Assembly: GCA_965206655.1 (NCBI GenBank)
Contig: CBDBKC010000008.1
Span: 1-64,000 of the forward strand
Source: JAPPLB01 sp965206655
GTDB lineage: Bacteria; Acidobacteriota; Terriglobia; Bryobacterales; UBA6623
Reading direction: 5' to 3'
Length of the DNA: 64,000 bases
In this document: positions 27,279 to 34,809 of the stretch, one piece after another
How the letters are laid out: each line of letters starts with the position of its first letter
How positions within the stretch are numbered: position 1 is the first letter of the stretch
Program-made: the position numbers and the translations under genes
The notes under the pieces: model-generated
Databases searched by the model: none
What the model saw: only the letters and a program-made list of their open reading frames with translations
Told to the model about the DNA's origin: nothing

Positions 27279-28121
27279 TCACCTGGGCGCGTCACCACCC
27301 GCGGTCGTCCGGTGCATTAGCCGGGGCTTTTTATCGTCGTAGTCGTAGACGGCATAGTGCATCGCGCAACGGTTGTCCCACATGAGCAGGTCCCCTTGCC
27401 GCCAATGATGCCGGTAAACATTTTCCGGCCGCGCGGCCCGCTGATACAAATACTCGAGCAGGGGCCGACTTTCCTCGACGGTCATGCCCTTGAAGTGGGA
27501 CGTGAAGTACGGATTCACGTATAACGCCTTGCGCCCCGTTTCCGGATGGGTTCTCACGGCGGGATGCTCGGCGGGCGGCGGCACATCGGGAATAGGGAGC
27601 CCGTCACTCGACTCGCTCTGATTCCGTTCCACCAGCGCCGCGCTCGTATGCATCGCCGTCAACCCGTCGATCAGTTTCCGCATCCCGTCGGAAAGTTCGT
27701 CGTAAGCCTGGTACATGTTGCAGAACATGGTGTCGCCATAGCCCGGCGTTATCGTCCGTCCATAGAGAATGGACGCGGCGGGCGGCGTCTGTGAGAACGA
27801 AATATCGGAGTGCCAGAAATCGTTCCGCGCCCCCGGGGTCCCCTTCGTGTTTTCGAGAACCAGAACTTCCGGGTGACCCTTAACCCCTTTGCGGGACGAC
27901 AGCGGGTGAGGCTCGACGGGTCCGAACAGCCTCGTAAACGTAACCTGTTGGGCGGGTGTGATGTCTTGAGCGGGAAACACGAGCACGAGGTGCTCTTGAA
28001 ACGCCGCCTTGATCCGCTGGACCCTTTCCGCGTCCAGTTGTCCGGAAAGATCCACGTCTTCGACCTCTCCGCCGAGCGTCCCCGCCAGGCGATGAGTTCG
28101 GATGTGCCCACTATCGCTCAT
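27279..28121 (-). CDS. TauD/TfdA-family Fe(II)/2-oxoglutarate dioxygenase
   Basis: A 280-residue dioxygenase. The iron triad is visible: WHSDISF gives H-x-D, and CAMHYAVYDYDDKKPRLMHRTT gives the distal His followed by the 2-oxoglutarate-binding Arg. The N-terminus GTLGGEVEDVDLSGQLDAERV is typical of TauD. Likely substrates in the family are taurine, alkyl sulfates, sulfonates or aryloxyacids; the sequence does not decide. The start codon lies 24 bp from the M19 dipeptidase stop, so the two may be co-transcribed. Confidence 0.9.
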   Translation of the reverse strand: MSDSGHIRTHRLAGTLGGEVEDVDLSGQLDAERVQRIKAAFQEHLVLVFPAQDITPAQQVTFTRLFGPVEPHPLSSRKGVKGHPEVLVLENTKGTPGARNDFWHSDISFSQTPPAASILYGRTITPGYGDTMFCNMYQAYDELSDGMRKLIDGLTAMHTSAALVERNQSESSDGLPIPDVPPPAEHPAVRTHPETGRKALYVNPYFTSHFKGMTVEESRPLLEYLYQRAARPENVYRHHWRQGDLLMWDNRCAMHYAVYDYDDKKPRLMHRTTAGGDAPR

Positions 28122-28145
28122 TGAACCTTCCCATGAAACCGATGA

Positions 28146-29363
28146 TCACTCCGTGATCTCTCGAAAGACGCGCAGGAGATTGCCACCGAGGATCTTGCGG
28201 ATACGCGCCTCGGAGTAACCCTTGCCCAGCAACGCTTCCGTGACGGCCGGATACTCGCGAATATTCGTCATCCCGCCGCGCGAGTTGAGACCGCCGCCAA
28301 AGTCCGACCCGAGCGCGACGTGGTCTTCGCCGACCAACCTCACGGCGTAATCGATCGCTTCGACGAACCTCGACACAGGCTCTATTACTTCCGGTGGGTA
28401 GGTGGTCGGCTCGCCAAGATACGCCATTCGATTGCGGCGGAAAACGTCATCGATCGTCGGCCGCTCGGGAAGGGCAGGCGCCGGGGCCCGTGGTGCGGCG
28501 GTCGCGGGCGGGTTTCGCGAGTACTTGAAGAAGACCGGGCTCCACGTGTTCGGGCTGAAATGAATACCGACAACTCCCCCCTTCTTCGCAAGGGCAAGCA
28601 GCATCTCGTCACTTGCGTTCGCGGGGTGGTCCGGATTAAAGGCTCGCAGGCCCTGGTGGCTCGATATGACGGGATCCTCGCTCTCCTCGACGACCTGCAT
28701 CCAGGTAGCTTCCGAAGCGTGTGAGAGATTGATAACCATGCCAAGCCGGTTCATCTCGCGGACGAGGGCTCTGCCTCGCTCGTTGATGCCATTCCATCGG
28801 GCGGCGCAACAGGAGGAATCCGCGAAGCTGTGATTGCGGGAGTTGCCAGCGATCTGCATTGAGCGCAGGCCCAGGTCATAGAAAGCCCGCAGAACCGTTA
28901 GATCACCCTCTTTGTCGAAAGCCCCTTCCAGATCGAGCACGGCGGCAATCTTGCCGGCGCCGGCGATGCGCTCGATGTCCGCGGCATTGAGAGCGATTTC
29001 AATCACCTCCCGGTTCTGGTCGATCTGTTCCCGAGCGAGCCGAAGCAGCCGTAACGTCTGTTTTACTTCGTAACCGTAGCGAACATAGTCCGGCTCAACG
29101 TAGAGGTTGAATAACATCGCGTTGAGGCCGCCGTCCTTTGCGTTGGGAAGGTCAACTCCGACCCCGGAAACAGGTCCCGGGAGGCGGTCGCCGATGCTAC
29201 CGCCTAGGTAGATCTGACGGTTGACGAAGTGAACATGGGCATCAAAGAGAAGGGACTTGCTGTGCAGGTCCGATGCCCGCGGGCTCGTCTGTTGCGCGGC
29301 TCCGGTAAGGATAAGCAACCAGCAAAGCGCGCCAAGGAGTGTGAACCTTTTTGCAAACCGCAT
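28146..29363 (-). CDS. Membrane dipeptidase (peptidase M19)
   Basis: A 405-residue zinc peptidase. The start at 29363 is chosen from GGGAGGGATC before the ATG and the signal peptide RFTLLGALCWLLILTGAAQ; the open frame goes 24 codons further upstream. Motifs: LLFDAHVHF, LDLEGAFDKEGDL (metal-bridging Glu), MVINLSHASEATW, VISSHQGLRAF and VALGSDFGGG. The usual first motif H-x-D reads H-x-H here, which deserves notice. Family members cleave dipeptides or related N-acyl bonds in the periplasm. Confidence 0.87.
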   Translation of the reverse strand: MRFAKRFTLLGALCWLLILTGAAQQTSPRASDLHSKSLLFDAHVHFVNRQIYLGGSIGDRLPGPVSGVGVDLPNAKDGGLNAMLFNLYVEPDYVRYGYEVKQTLRLLRLAREQIDQNREVIEIALNAADIERIAGAGKIAAVLDLEGAFDKEGDLTVLRAFYDLGLRSMQIAGNSRNHSFADSSCCAARWNGINERGRALVREMNRLGMVINLSHASEATWMQVVEESEDPVISSHQGLRAFNPDHPANASDEMLLALAKKGGVVGIHFSPNTWSPVFFKYSRNPPATAAPRAPAPALPERPTIDDVFRRNRMAYLGEPTTYPPEVIEPVSRFVEAIDYAVRLVGEDHVALGSDFGGGLNSRGGMTNIREYPAVTEALLGKGYSEARIRKILGGNLLRVFREITE

Positions 29364-29383
29364 GATGATCCCTCCCATTCGTT

Positions 29384-29863
29384 TCACTCGAACTGAATTT
29401 GCGAAATGAACAGGTTCGGCATCGTTTGATTCCACTCTTCCGCAATCGCGTCGAACGCCAAACGGAAGTCCTGCGTCTCGCCCGGTTGCAGAGGCCCGGT
29501 TCGGCGACCGACGAGCGTGGCTCGCTCGCGGGCAATCTCGATACCGTTGATCTCTCGAAACACGCAGTTGACTTCGATGAGGCTCAGCGTCCGATCCCCG
29601 TTGTTTATAATTCCTCCCTGGATCGTGACGAGCGTTTGCTCGAGGAAGTCCTCGCTGGCCTCCATCTCAACGTCCGAAAGGTCCAAGAAGGGCAGATACT
29701 GCTTGGCTTCTTCGGTGAGTGCGGGTCCCCCTGGGGAAGCCTGCCGGGATTGCCACCAAAAGAACCCAGCGGCCGCGGCGCCAAGCAACAGTACGATCCC
29801 AAGCACCGGCCAGGGAATCGCCGGTCCAGAAGCTTTGCGGAGTTCCTTTTCCTGTTCGAGCAA
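29384..29863 (-). CDS. DUF2393/FxLYD-like membrane-anchored protein
   Basis: A 159-residue protein with one N-terminal membrane helix (IPWPVLGIVLLLGAAAAGFFWW) and an extracytoplasmic beta domain with GGIINNGDRTLSLIEVNCVFREINGIEIARE, typical of DUF2393/FxLYD proteins. It sits between the M19 peptidase and the TldE gene, starting two bases after the TldE stop, so it is likely co-transcribed with tldE. Function unknown. Confidence 0.75.
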   Translation of the reverse strand: MLEQEKELRKASGPAIPWPVLGIVLLLGAAAAGFFWWQSRQASPGGPALTEEAKQYLPFLDLSDVEMEASEDFLEQTLVTIQGGIINNGDRTLSLIEVNCVFREINGIEIARERATLVGRRTGPLQPGETQDFRLAFDAIAEEWNQTMPNLFISQIQFE

Positions 29864-29865
29864 CG

Positions 29866-31215
29866 CTACTTCCCAGCTAACGTCATCCGGCGGACCTTCA
29901 GGGTCGGCACGACGAGCGCGCTACGAAAATCGAGATCCGCCCCAATCATGTCGATGTCCTTGAAGATCTCTTTGAGGTTCCCGCCGATCGTTACCTCGGA
30001 AACAGGATACGAAAGTTGACCCTTCTCAATCCACAAGCCGGCCGCGCCGCGGGAGTAATCGCCTGTCACAAGGTTGACGCCGTGGCCGATCAATTCCGTC
30101 ACGTAGAGTCCGCGGTCGACCGACGCGATGATCTCTTCCGCTGTGTGCTCGCCAGCCCGGAGCATGAAGTTACCCGGTCCAACGCCGGGCGAACCGGCCA
30201 ACCCTCGGGACGCGTTGCCCGTCGTCTTCAAACCCAATTTGCGGGCGGTATAGCTGTTGAGCAGGTAGCTTTTGAGCACACCGTTGTCGATGATCGTTGT
30301 TCGGCGCGTGGTCACGCCTTCGTCATCGAAAGGCGAACTGCCGAACCCGCCCGGGAGCAGGCCGTCGTCGATCACATGAACATTCTTATTCGCGACTTCC
30401 TCGCCGAGCTTGCCGGCAAGAAACGATGCATCACGATAAACGGCATCACCGCTGACCGCTTGAAAAATGTGACCCAGCAACGAGCGGGCCACACCCGGCT
30501 CGAAAACCACGGGGGCCTGCGTCGTTTCCACCTTGGTTGGATTCAATCGCCGCAGGGCTCGCTCGGCCGCACGGCGCCCCACCTCTTCCGGGCTATCGAG
30601 CCCCGCCGCGCTCAGGCTGATGGAGTACCAGAAGTCGCGCTCTTTGCTGCCGTTCGATTCAGCCAGCGGGCTGACCGCCAGCGAGCAGTGTGTCCCGCTA
30701 TATTGACCCGCGAAGCCACTCGAGTTTGCCAAGACCCAGCGGGACCATCCCGAACTGCAATCCGCGCCTTCCGAGTTGGTGATCTTCGGGTCCACGTCGA
30801 GCGCTGCTGCCTCCGCCGACCGTGCCATCTCGATCTTCTGTTTGGACGTGAGCTCGAGCACATCGTCGTGATGCAACTTGAGCCGCGCCGGATCGATGGC
30901 AACTCCCAACTCATCCGCTTCCGGCAATCCGTTGAATGGATCGTCCGAGGTAAAGCGCACGGTCTCCAACGCGGATTGCAGCAGGGAGTTGATTCCCTCT
31001 GTCGTGAAGTCCGACGAAAATGTGGACGCGGCTCGACGTCCCTGCAAGACCCGCAGGCCAATCGCCTTGGAGCCCGAATCCTTGATCTGCTCAATCTCGC
31101 CCAGGCGCACGCCTACACTAAACTCCGAGCCCTCGCGAACGACGCACTCGACTTCATCCGCACCGCGTTTGCGGGCGCGGGCTACGAGATCCGAGGCTAG
31201 GTCGAGATGGTCCAA
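29866..31215 (-). CDS. pmbA: TldE/PmbA family metalloprotease subunit
   Basis: A 449-residue partner of TldD. The TldE class lacks its own zinc motif; here the corresponding region (PVVFEPGVARSLLGHIFQAVSGD) indeed has no HExxxH. Family features include NSSGFAGQYSGTHCSLAVSP, FDDEGVTTRRTTIIDNGVL, NASRGLAGSPGVGPGNFML and the C-terminal GNLKEIFKDIDMIGADLD. TldD-TldE heterodimers mature peptide microcins and degrade the CcdA antitoxin in E. coli. The tldD gene ends 106 bp upstream. Confidence 0.92.
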   Translation of the reverse strand: MDHLDLASDLVARARKRGADEVECVVREGSEFSVGVRLGEIEQIKDSGSKAIGLRVLQGRRAASTFSSDFTTEGINSLLQSALETVRFTSDDPFNGLPEADELGVAIDPARLKLHHDDVLELTSKQKIEMARSAEAAALDVDPKITNSEGADCSSGWSRWVLANSSGFAGQYSGTHCSLAVSPLAESNGSKERDFWYSISLSAAGLDSPEEVGRRAAERALRRLNPTKVETTQAPVVFEPGVARSLLGHIFQAVSGDAVYRDASFLAGKLGEEVANKNVHVIDDGLLPGGFGSSPFDDEGVTTRRTTIIDNGVLKSYLLNSYTARKLGLKTTGNASRGLAGSPGVGPGNFMLRAGEHTAEEIIASVDRGLYVTELIGHGVNLVTGDYSRGAAGLWIEKGQLSYPVSEVTIGGNLKEIFKDIDMIGADLDFRSALVVPTLKVRRMTLAGK

Positions 31216-31321
31216 TCTTTAGTCACCAGAGCCGTCATTCGTTAGATCGCGGCCACGGATCCAGCAAATTAGTGGGAAGAACATCTGTCTCGTGAGGACG
31301 GCCGGCCTGGGCCGAAAACCA

Positions 31322-32770
31322 TCACTCTTGAAACGTGGAACCTGCCTTCATCACATTCGTTCCGCCAACGGTCAGTTGGTCGATCTTGATCGTCGGAATT
31401 CCCACTCCGACCGGAACACTTTGTCCTTCCTTGCCGCACGTCCCGATTCCGCGATCCAGCTTCAAATCATGCCCGACCCGGCTTACTTTCGTCAGCACGT
31501 CTGGTCCGTTGCCGATCAAGGTCGCCCCGCGAACGGGCCGCGTCAGTTTGCCGCGCTCGATCAGATAGCTTTCCGAAGCGGAAAACACAAACTTGCCGCT
31601 CGTGATATCCACCTGTCCGCCACCGAAATTCGCGCAATAGATGCCGCGGTCAACCGACCGCAAAATGTCTTCGGGATCATCCTCACCCGCCAGCATGAAC
31701 GTATTCGTCATGCGCGGCATCGGGATATGTTTGTAGCTCTCGCGGCGTCCGTTCCCGGTGGGAGGCGTGCCGAGGATCCGGCTCGACAAACGATCCTGTA
31801 AATAACCCTTGAGGATGCCGTTCTCAATCAGAACGGCGCGCCCGGTCGTGGCGCCCTCGTCGTCAACGTTCAACGAACCGCGGCGGCTCGGGATATGGCC
31901 GTCGTCAATCACCGTGCATAACTCGGAGGCAACCCGGCGGCCAATCAGACCGCTAAAGGCGGAAAGCTGTTTGCGGTTGAAGTCCGCTTCGAGGCCGTGA
32001 CCGACAGCCTCATGCAATAGAATTCCCGGCCAACCCGGCCCCAGTACGACGGGCATCTCGCCGGCCGGCGCTTCTTCGGCCCCAAGCTGCAATATGGCCT
32101 GCCGTGAAGCCTCTTTCGCCAGATCTTCCGGCGTTCGCTCGGTCTGGAAGTAGTCCAGACCCACCCGGCCGCCCGTCCCGTCGTGGCCGCGTTCCATCTT
32201 GTCACCGTCACGGGCGAGCACGGAGACATCGAGGCGCGTCAGCGGTTGCGTATCGTTCCGCACAACACCCTCGGAATTCACAATCAGCAGATGCCGGATC
32301 GAATCCCGATAACCCACTTCGACGCGGAAGATACGCGCGTCGTAGGCCCGCGCGGCGGCGTCAGCTTCACGCAATAGACTCACTTTCCGTGAGAACTCGA
32401 CATCGCCCGGCGTTTCCACTACCGGGTACAAATCTTGAGTGCCCTTCTGCTCCTCAAGCCCGGCCACTCGGACCTTCGATGAGCTTGCAGCAATCTGCGC
32501 CGCCGTCCTGGCCGCATGGATCAGCTTCTCAGGCGAAAGATCATTGGTGTAAGCGTAGCCAGTCTTCTCCCCGCTGATGACGCGTACACCACAGCCTACT
32601 GAAACGCCCTGCGAAGCTCTCTTGACGATCGATTCGTCCAGGCTCGCCGAGGTCGTGGTCAGGTACTCGAAATAGAGGTCAGCGTAGTCGCCGCCCTTCG
32701 AAAGCGCCTCACCGAGATAGCGCTCCATGTCCGCCTCGGTCAGGTTGTATCGCGATTGAATGAACGACAT
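31322..32770 (-). CDS. tldD: Zinc metalloprotease TldD
   Basis: A 482-residue protease of the TldD/PmbA family. The zinc-binding HEAVGH is at residues 253-258 (HExxxH), and the DDEGATTGRAVLIENGILKGYLQDR and GGQVDITSGKFVF segments are characteristic. It acts with TldE, encoded downstream on the same strand. A candidate start at 32770 is supported by the conserved beginning of the family (SFIQSRYNLTEADMERYLGEAL). Length is normal. Confidence 0.95.
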   Translation of the reverse strand: MSFIQSRYNLTEADMERYLGEALSKGGDYADLYFEYLTTTSASLDESIVKRASQGVSVGCGVRVISGEKTGYAYTNDLSPEKLIHAARTAAQIAASSSKVRVAGLEEQKGTQDLYPVVETPGDVEFSRKVSLLREADAAARAYDARIFRVEVGYRDSIRHLLIVNSEGVVRNDTQPLTRLDVSVLARDGDKMERGHDGTGGRVGLDYFQTERTPEDLAKEASRQAILQLGAEEAPAGEMPVVLGPGWPGILLHEAVGHGLEADFNRKQLSAFSGLIGRRVASELCTVIDDGHIPSRRGSLNVDDEGATTGRAVLIENGILKGYLQDRLSSRILGTPPTGNGRRESYKHIPMPRMTNTFMLAGEDDPEDILRSVDRGIYCANFGGGQVDITSGKFVFSASESYLIERGKLTRPVRGATLIGNGPDVLTKVSRVGHDLKLDRGIGTCGKEGQSVPVGVGIPTIKIDQLTVGGTNVMKAGSTFQE

Positions 32771-32852
32771 AGGGGGAGGAACGACCGGAGAAACCTCAGG
32801 TTAGCATGGGGTTGTGCGGACCCCGGAAGGCGGTGGGCCCCTCGCCGCTCGG

Positions 32853-32858
32853 TATAAT
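32853..32858 (+). promoter_or_regulatory. Putative -10 box (TATAAT)
   Basis: A perfect TATAAT lies 16 bp upstream of the small gene at 32875. A convincing -35 hexamer is not found at 16-18 bp upstream, so only the -10 box is proposed. Confidence 0.4.
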
Positions 32859-32874
32859 CGCCATAGATTCCGGG

Positions 32875-33105
32875 ATGAGCCTGCGCGAGCAGATCGAACA
32901 ACGCAATAAGCAGTGGGCCGCCTTCCACGAATGGGAAGCCGCCCAGCCGCTCCAGTGGCGCGACCCGTCCGACATTTTGGCCGACCTTTCCGCGATCTGG
33001 AACTGGCTGCCGCGCGAAGTCCGCGAACGAGACCCGGACCCTGAAAAGAAAGGCGTCCAGGCCATGCATGCCGCTCTTGCGCATCTGAAACCGACCCATG
33101 AGTGA
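32875..33105 (+). CDS. Small hypothetical protein upstream of nucleotidyltransferase
   Basis: A 76-residue soluble protein beginning MSLREQIEQRNKQWAAFHEWEA, rich in Trp, Arg and Glu, with helical character. Its 3' end overlaps the next gene by eight bases (ATG 33098, stop 33103-33105), so the pair is almost certainly translated together. No family function was recognised. Because nucleotidyltransferase toxins are often partnered with a small antitoxin, an antitoxin-like role is possible but unproven. Confidence 0.65.
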   Translation: MSLREQIEQRNKQWAAFHEWEAAQPLQWRDPSDILADLSAIWNWLPREVRERDPDPEKKGVQAMHAALAHLKPTHE

Positions 33106-33655
33106 TCTGGAGGGAGGCGTAGCCGAGGTCGCTTCCGTTCTTGAATCCTTGTCACTGCCCTACATGCTCATCGGGGGCTTGGCTGTTTCCGTTTGGGGTG
33201 AGCCGCGAAGCACGCTTGATTCTGATTGGGTTGTTTGGACCGAGCCCGATGCACTCCCAGCCGCTGTCGAGAATCTTTCCCGGCGACTAAGAGTTCTCGT
33301 TGCGAATCCGGTCGACTTCGTTGGGAGCACGAGAGTTCTGCCGGTCGCGACCTCTGGAGGTGTGCGCGCGGATATCGTTTTCGGCATGCTCGGGTGGGAG
33401 CGCGAGGCAATCGGGCGCGCCAAACCCAAAGACATCGGCGGAAACCAGGTTCGGGTCGCCGCTGTTGAAGACCTGATCCTCACGAAGATCATCTCGGAGC
33501 GGCAGAAAGACCTCAATGACTGCCGCCTGCTGCTGCGCCGTTTCCACTCATCACTCGATTTTGACTATCTGAAACGGCACATCAGAGACCTGAGCGATTC
33601 GATAGGCCGATCCGATATCTGGGACCTCTTTGCGGAAGAGTCCCGGGAGCAATAG
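33098..33655 (+). CDS. AbiEii-like nucleotidyltransferase protein
   Basis: A 185-residue protein with a minimal nucleotidyltransferase core: MLIGGLAVSVWGEPRSTLDSDWVV contains the GG...(R)xTxDxD pattern, followed by RADIVFGM and LILTKIISERQKDLNDCRLLL. It resembles the AbiEii/DUF6036 family used in toxin-antitoxin and abortive-infection systems, as well as plain housekeeping homologues. It follows an overlapping small gene. Activity and target are unknown. Confidence 0.7.
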   Translation: MSDLEGGVAEVASVLESLSLPYMLIGGLAVSVWGEPRSTLDSDWVVWTEPDALPAAVENLSRRLRVLVANPVDFVGSTRVLPVATSGGVRADIVFGMLGWEREAIGRAKPKDIGGNQVRVAAVEDLILTKIISERQKDLNDCRLLLRRFHSSLDFDYLKRHIRDLSDSIGRSDIWDLFAEESREQ

Positions 33656-33669
33656 GCGGCAGCTTCCGA

Positions 33670-34086
33670 TTACCGCGCCGCCAAATACTCGGCCAAGCAT
33701 ACGGCGTTGTTGTAGACCTGATCCCGGGCAGCGTACAGCAGCGTCACCTTCTGCTTCCTCACTCGGGTCCGCAACTGTTCCACGACCTCCGCATTCGCAT
33801 CTAACTCTTCGAAGTACCGCCGCTTGAACTCGCCGCTCCGCGCCGGATCGTGGCCGAACCACTTCCGCAACTCGGTGCTGGGGGCAATCTCCTTGAGCCA
33901 CAAATCGACGTGCGCCTTCTCGCGCGATACGCCCTGCGGCCACAGCCCGTCAATCAAGATGCGAAACCCGTCGTCCCCGTCAGGGGACTCGTACACTCGC
34001 TTCGTTCGAACCGTCAATCCTCGAATGATAGCGAGGTTCGGGCCGGTCTGCGTCTTCAAGCTGAATCCTCGGAGCACTTGCTGCAT
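33670..34086 (-). CDS. DUF488 family protein
   Basis: A 138-residue protein of the DUF488 family: TKRVYESPDGDDGFRILIDGLWPQGVSREKAHVDLWLKEIAPS, then WFGHDPARSGEFKRRYFEEL and VTLLYAARDQVYNNAVCLAEYL. Function is not established. The N-terminal 15-20 residues before VRTKRVY are longer than usual, so an internal start is possible. It is divergent to the thioredoxin gene with only 23 bp between starts. Confidence 0.85.
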   Translation of the reverse strand: MQQVLRGFSLKTQTGPNLAIIRGLTVRTKRVYESPDGDDGFRILIDGLWPQGVSREKAHVDLWLKEIAPSTELRKWFGHDPARSGEFKRRYFEELDANAEVVEQLRTRVRKQKVTLLYAARDQVYNNAVCLAEYLAAR

Positions 34087-34109
34087 CTAAACTCTCAGGA
34101 GATTGGAAC

Positions 34110-34451
34110 ATGGCAGAAAACAAGAGCTACATAACGCTCACAGATGCGAACTTCGGACAGGAAGTACTCCAAAGCGAGGTGCCCGTCGTCGTCGATTTCT
34201 GGGCGCCTTGGTGCGGACCTTGCCGAGTCGTCGGTCCTGTGATCGAAGAGCTGGCGGATGAGTTCAAAGGTCAGGTCAAGGTCGCGAAGCTGAATGTGGA
34301 TGACAGCCCTCGAACCGCCCAGATGTTCGCGGTACGGTCGATTCCAACCATCCTGTTCTTCAGCGAAGGCAAAATCGTTGATAGCGTTATTGGCGCCTTA
34401 CCCAAGCCGGCTCTCGCCGAAAAGATGACGGCCCTCGCGCCGGCGGCTTGA
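34110..34451 (+). CDS. trxA: Thioredoxin
   Basis: A 113-residue cytoplasmic disulfide reductase. The active site WCGPC is at residues 34-38, preceded by VVVDFWAPW and followed by KVAKLNVDDSP and the cis-Pro loop RSIPTILFF. An AGGAG ribosome-binding site lies just upstream of the ATG. It supplies electrons to ribonucleotide reductase, peroxiredoxins and other substrates. Confidence 0.97.
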   Translation: MAENKSYITLTDANFGQEVLQSEVPVVVDFWAPWCGPCRVVGPVIEELADEFKGQVKVAKLNVDDSPRTAQMFAVRSIPTILFFSEGKIVDSVIGALPKPALAEKMTALAPAA

Positions 34452-34511
34452 GCCGCAACGCAAGCAACGGGCGGGTCACCGCGGCCCGCCGTCGGCGTAC
34501 CGGAAGCCTAC

Positions 34512-34691
34512 ATGCTCGCGCACGGATACGCTCACTACGAACTCGGCTCGGACGCGCTTCGCTTCGGCCCCGGCGTCAAGGAAAACGATTACGTAGGAGT
34601 ACGGGGAGCCCAACCCAAACTCTCCGGCCCCAGGGTCTGCCTCACCGGCTTCACACCCTTTGATCACACTCTCCAATTCGAGTGGGTGTGA
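34512..34691 (+). pseudogene. Gene remnant or very small protein (59 aa)
   Basis: A frame of 59 codons, also open upstream in frame, reads MLAHGYAHYELGSDALRF, GPGVKENDYVGVRG, LSGPRVCLTGFTPFDHTLQ and ends FEWV. Third positions are strongly C-rich like real genes here, but no ribosome-binding site or family start was seen. It may be the 3' end of a lost gene. Family not recognised. Confidence 0.4.
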
Positions 34692-34738
34692 GGAAGCGCT
34701 TCTTGCTTTTTGGGAGATTGGTCCGCGATTTGCGAGTT

Positions 34739-34769
34739 CGCACCGCTCGTTGTCTCTCGCGGCTCGGCT
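34739..34769 (+). repeat. Dispersed SRAAR repeat, copy 2
   Basis: This 31-bp stretch (starting CGCACCGCTCGTT) matches the reverse complement of 3782-3812 at 30 of 31 bases, and aligns over about 60 bp with 17824-17887. It sits in the intergenic space between the 34512 remnant and the M16 peptidase gene. Confidence 0.75.
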
Positions 34770-34809
34770 GGAAGATGAGTGCCGGGTGGGGGAGGATTGG
34801 AGTTTTGGG

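Noticed and set aside
34448..34663. A 71-codon frame overlapping the trxA stop
   Set aside because: Arginine-rich, without codon bias of neighbours; the frame at 34512 is the better candidate.
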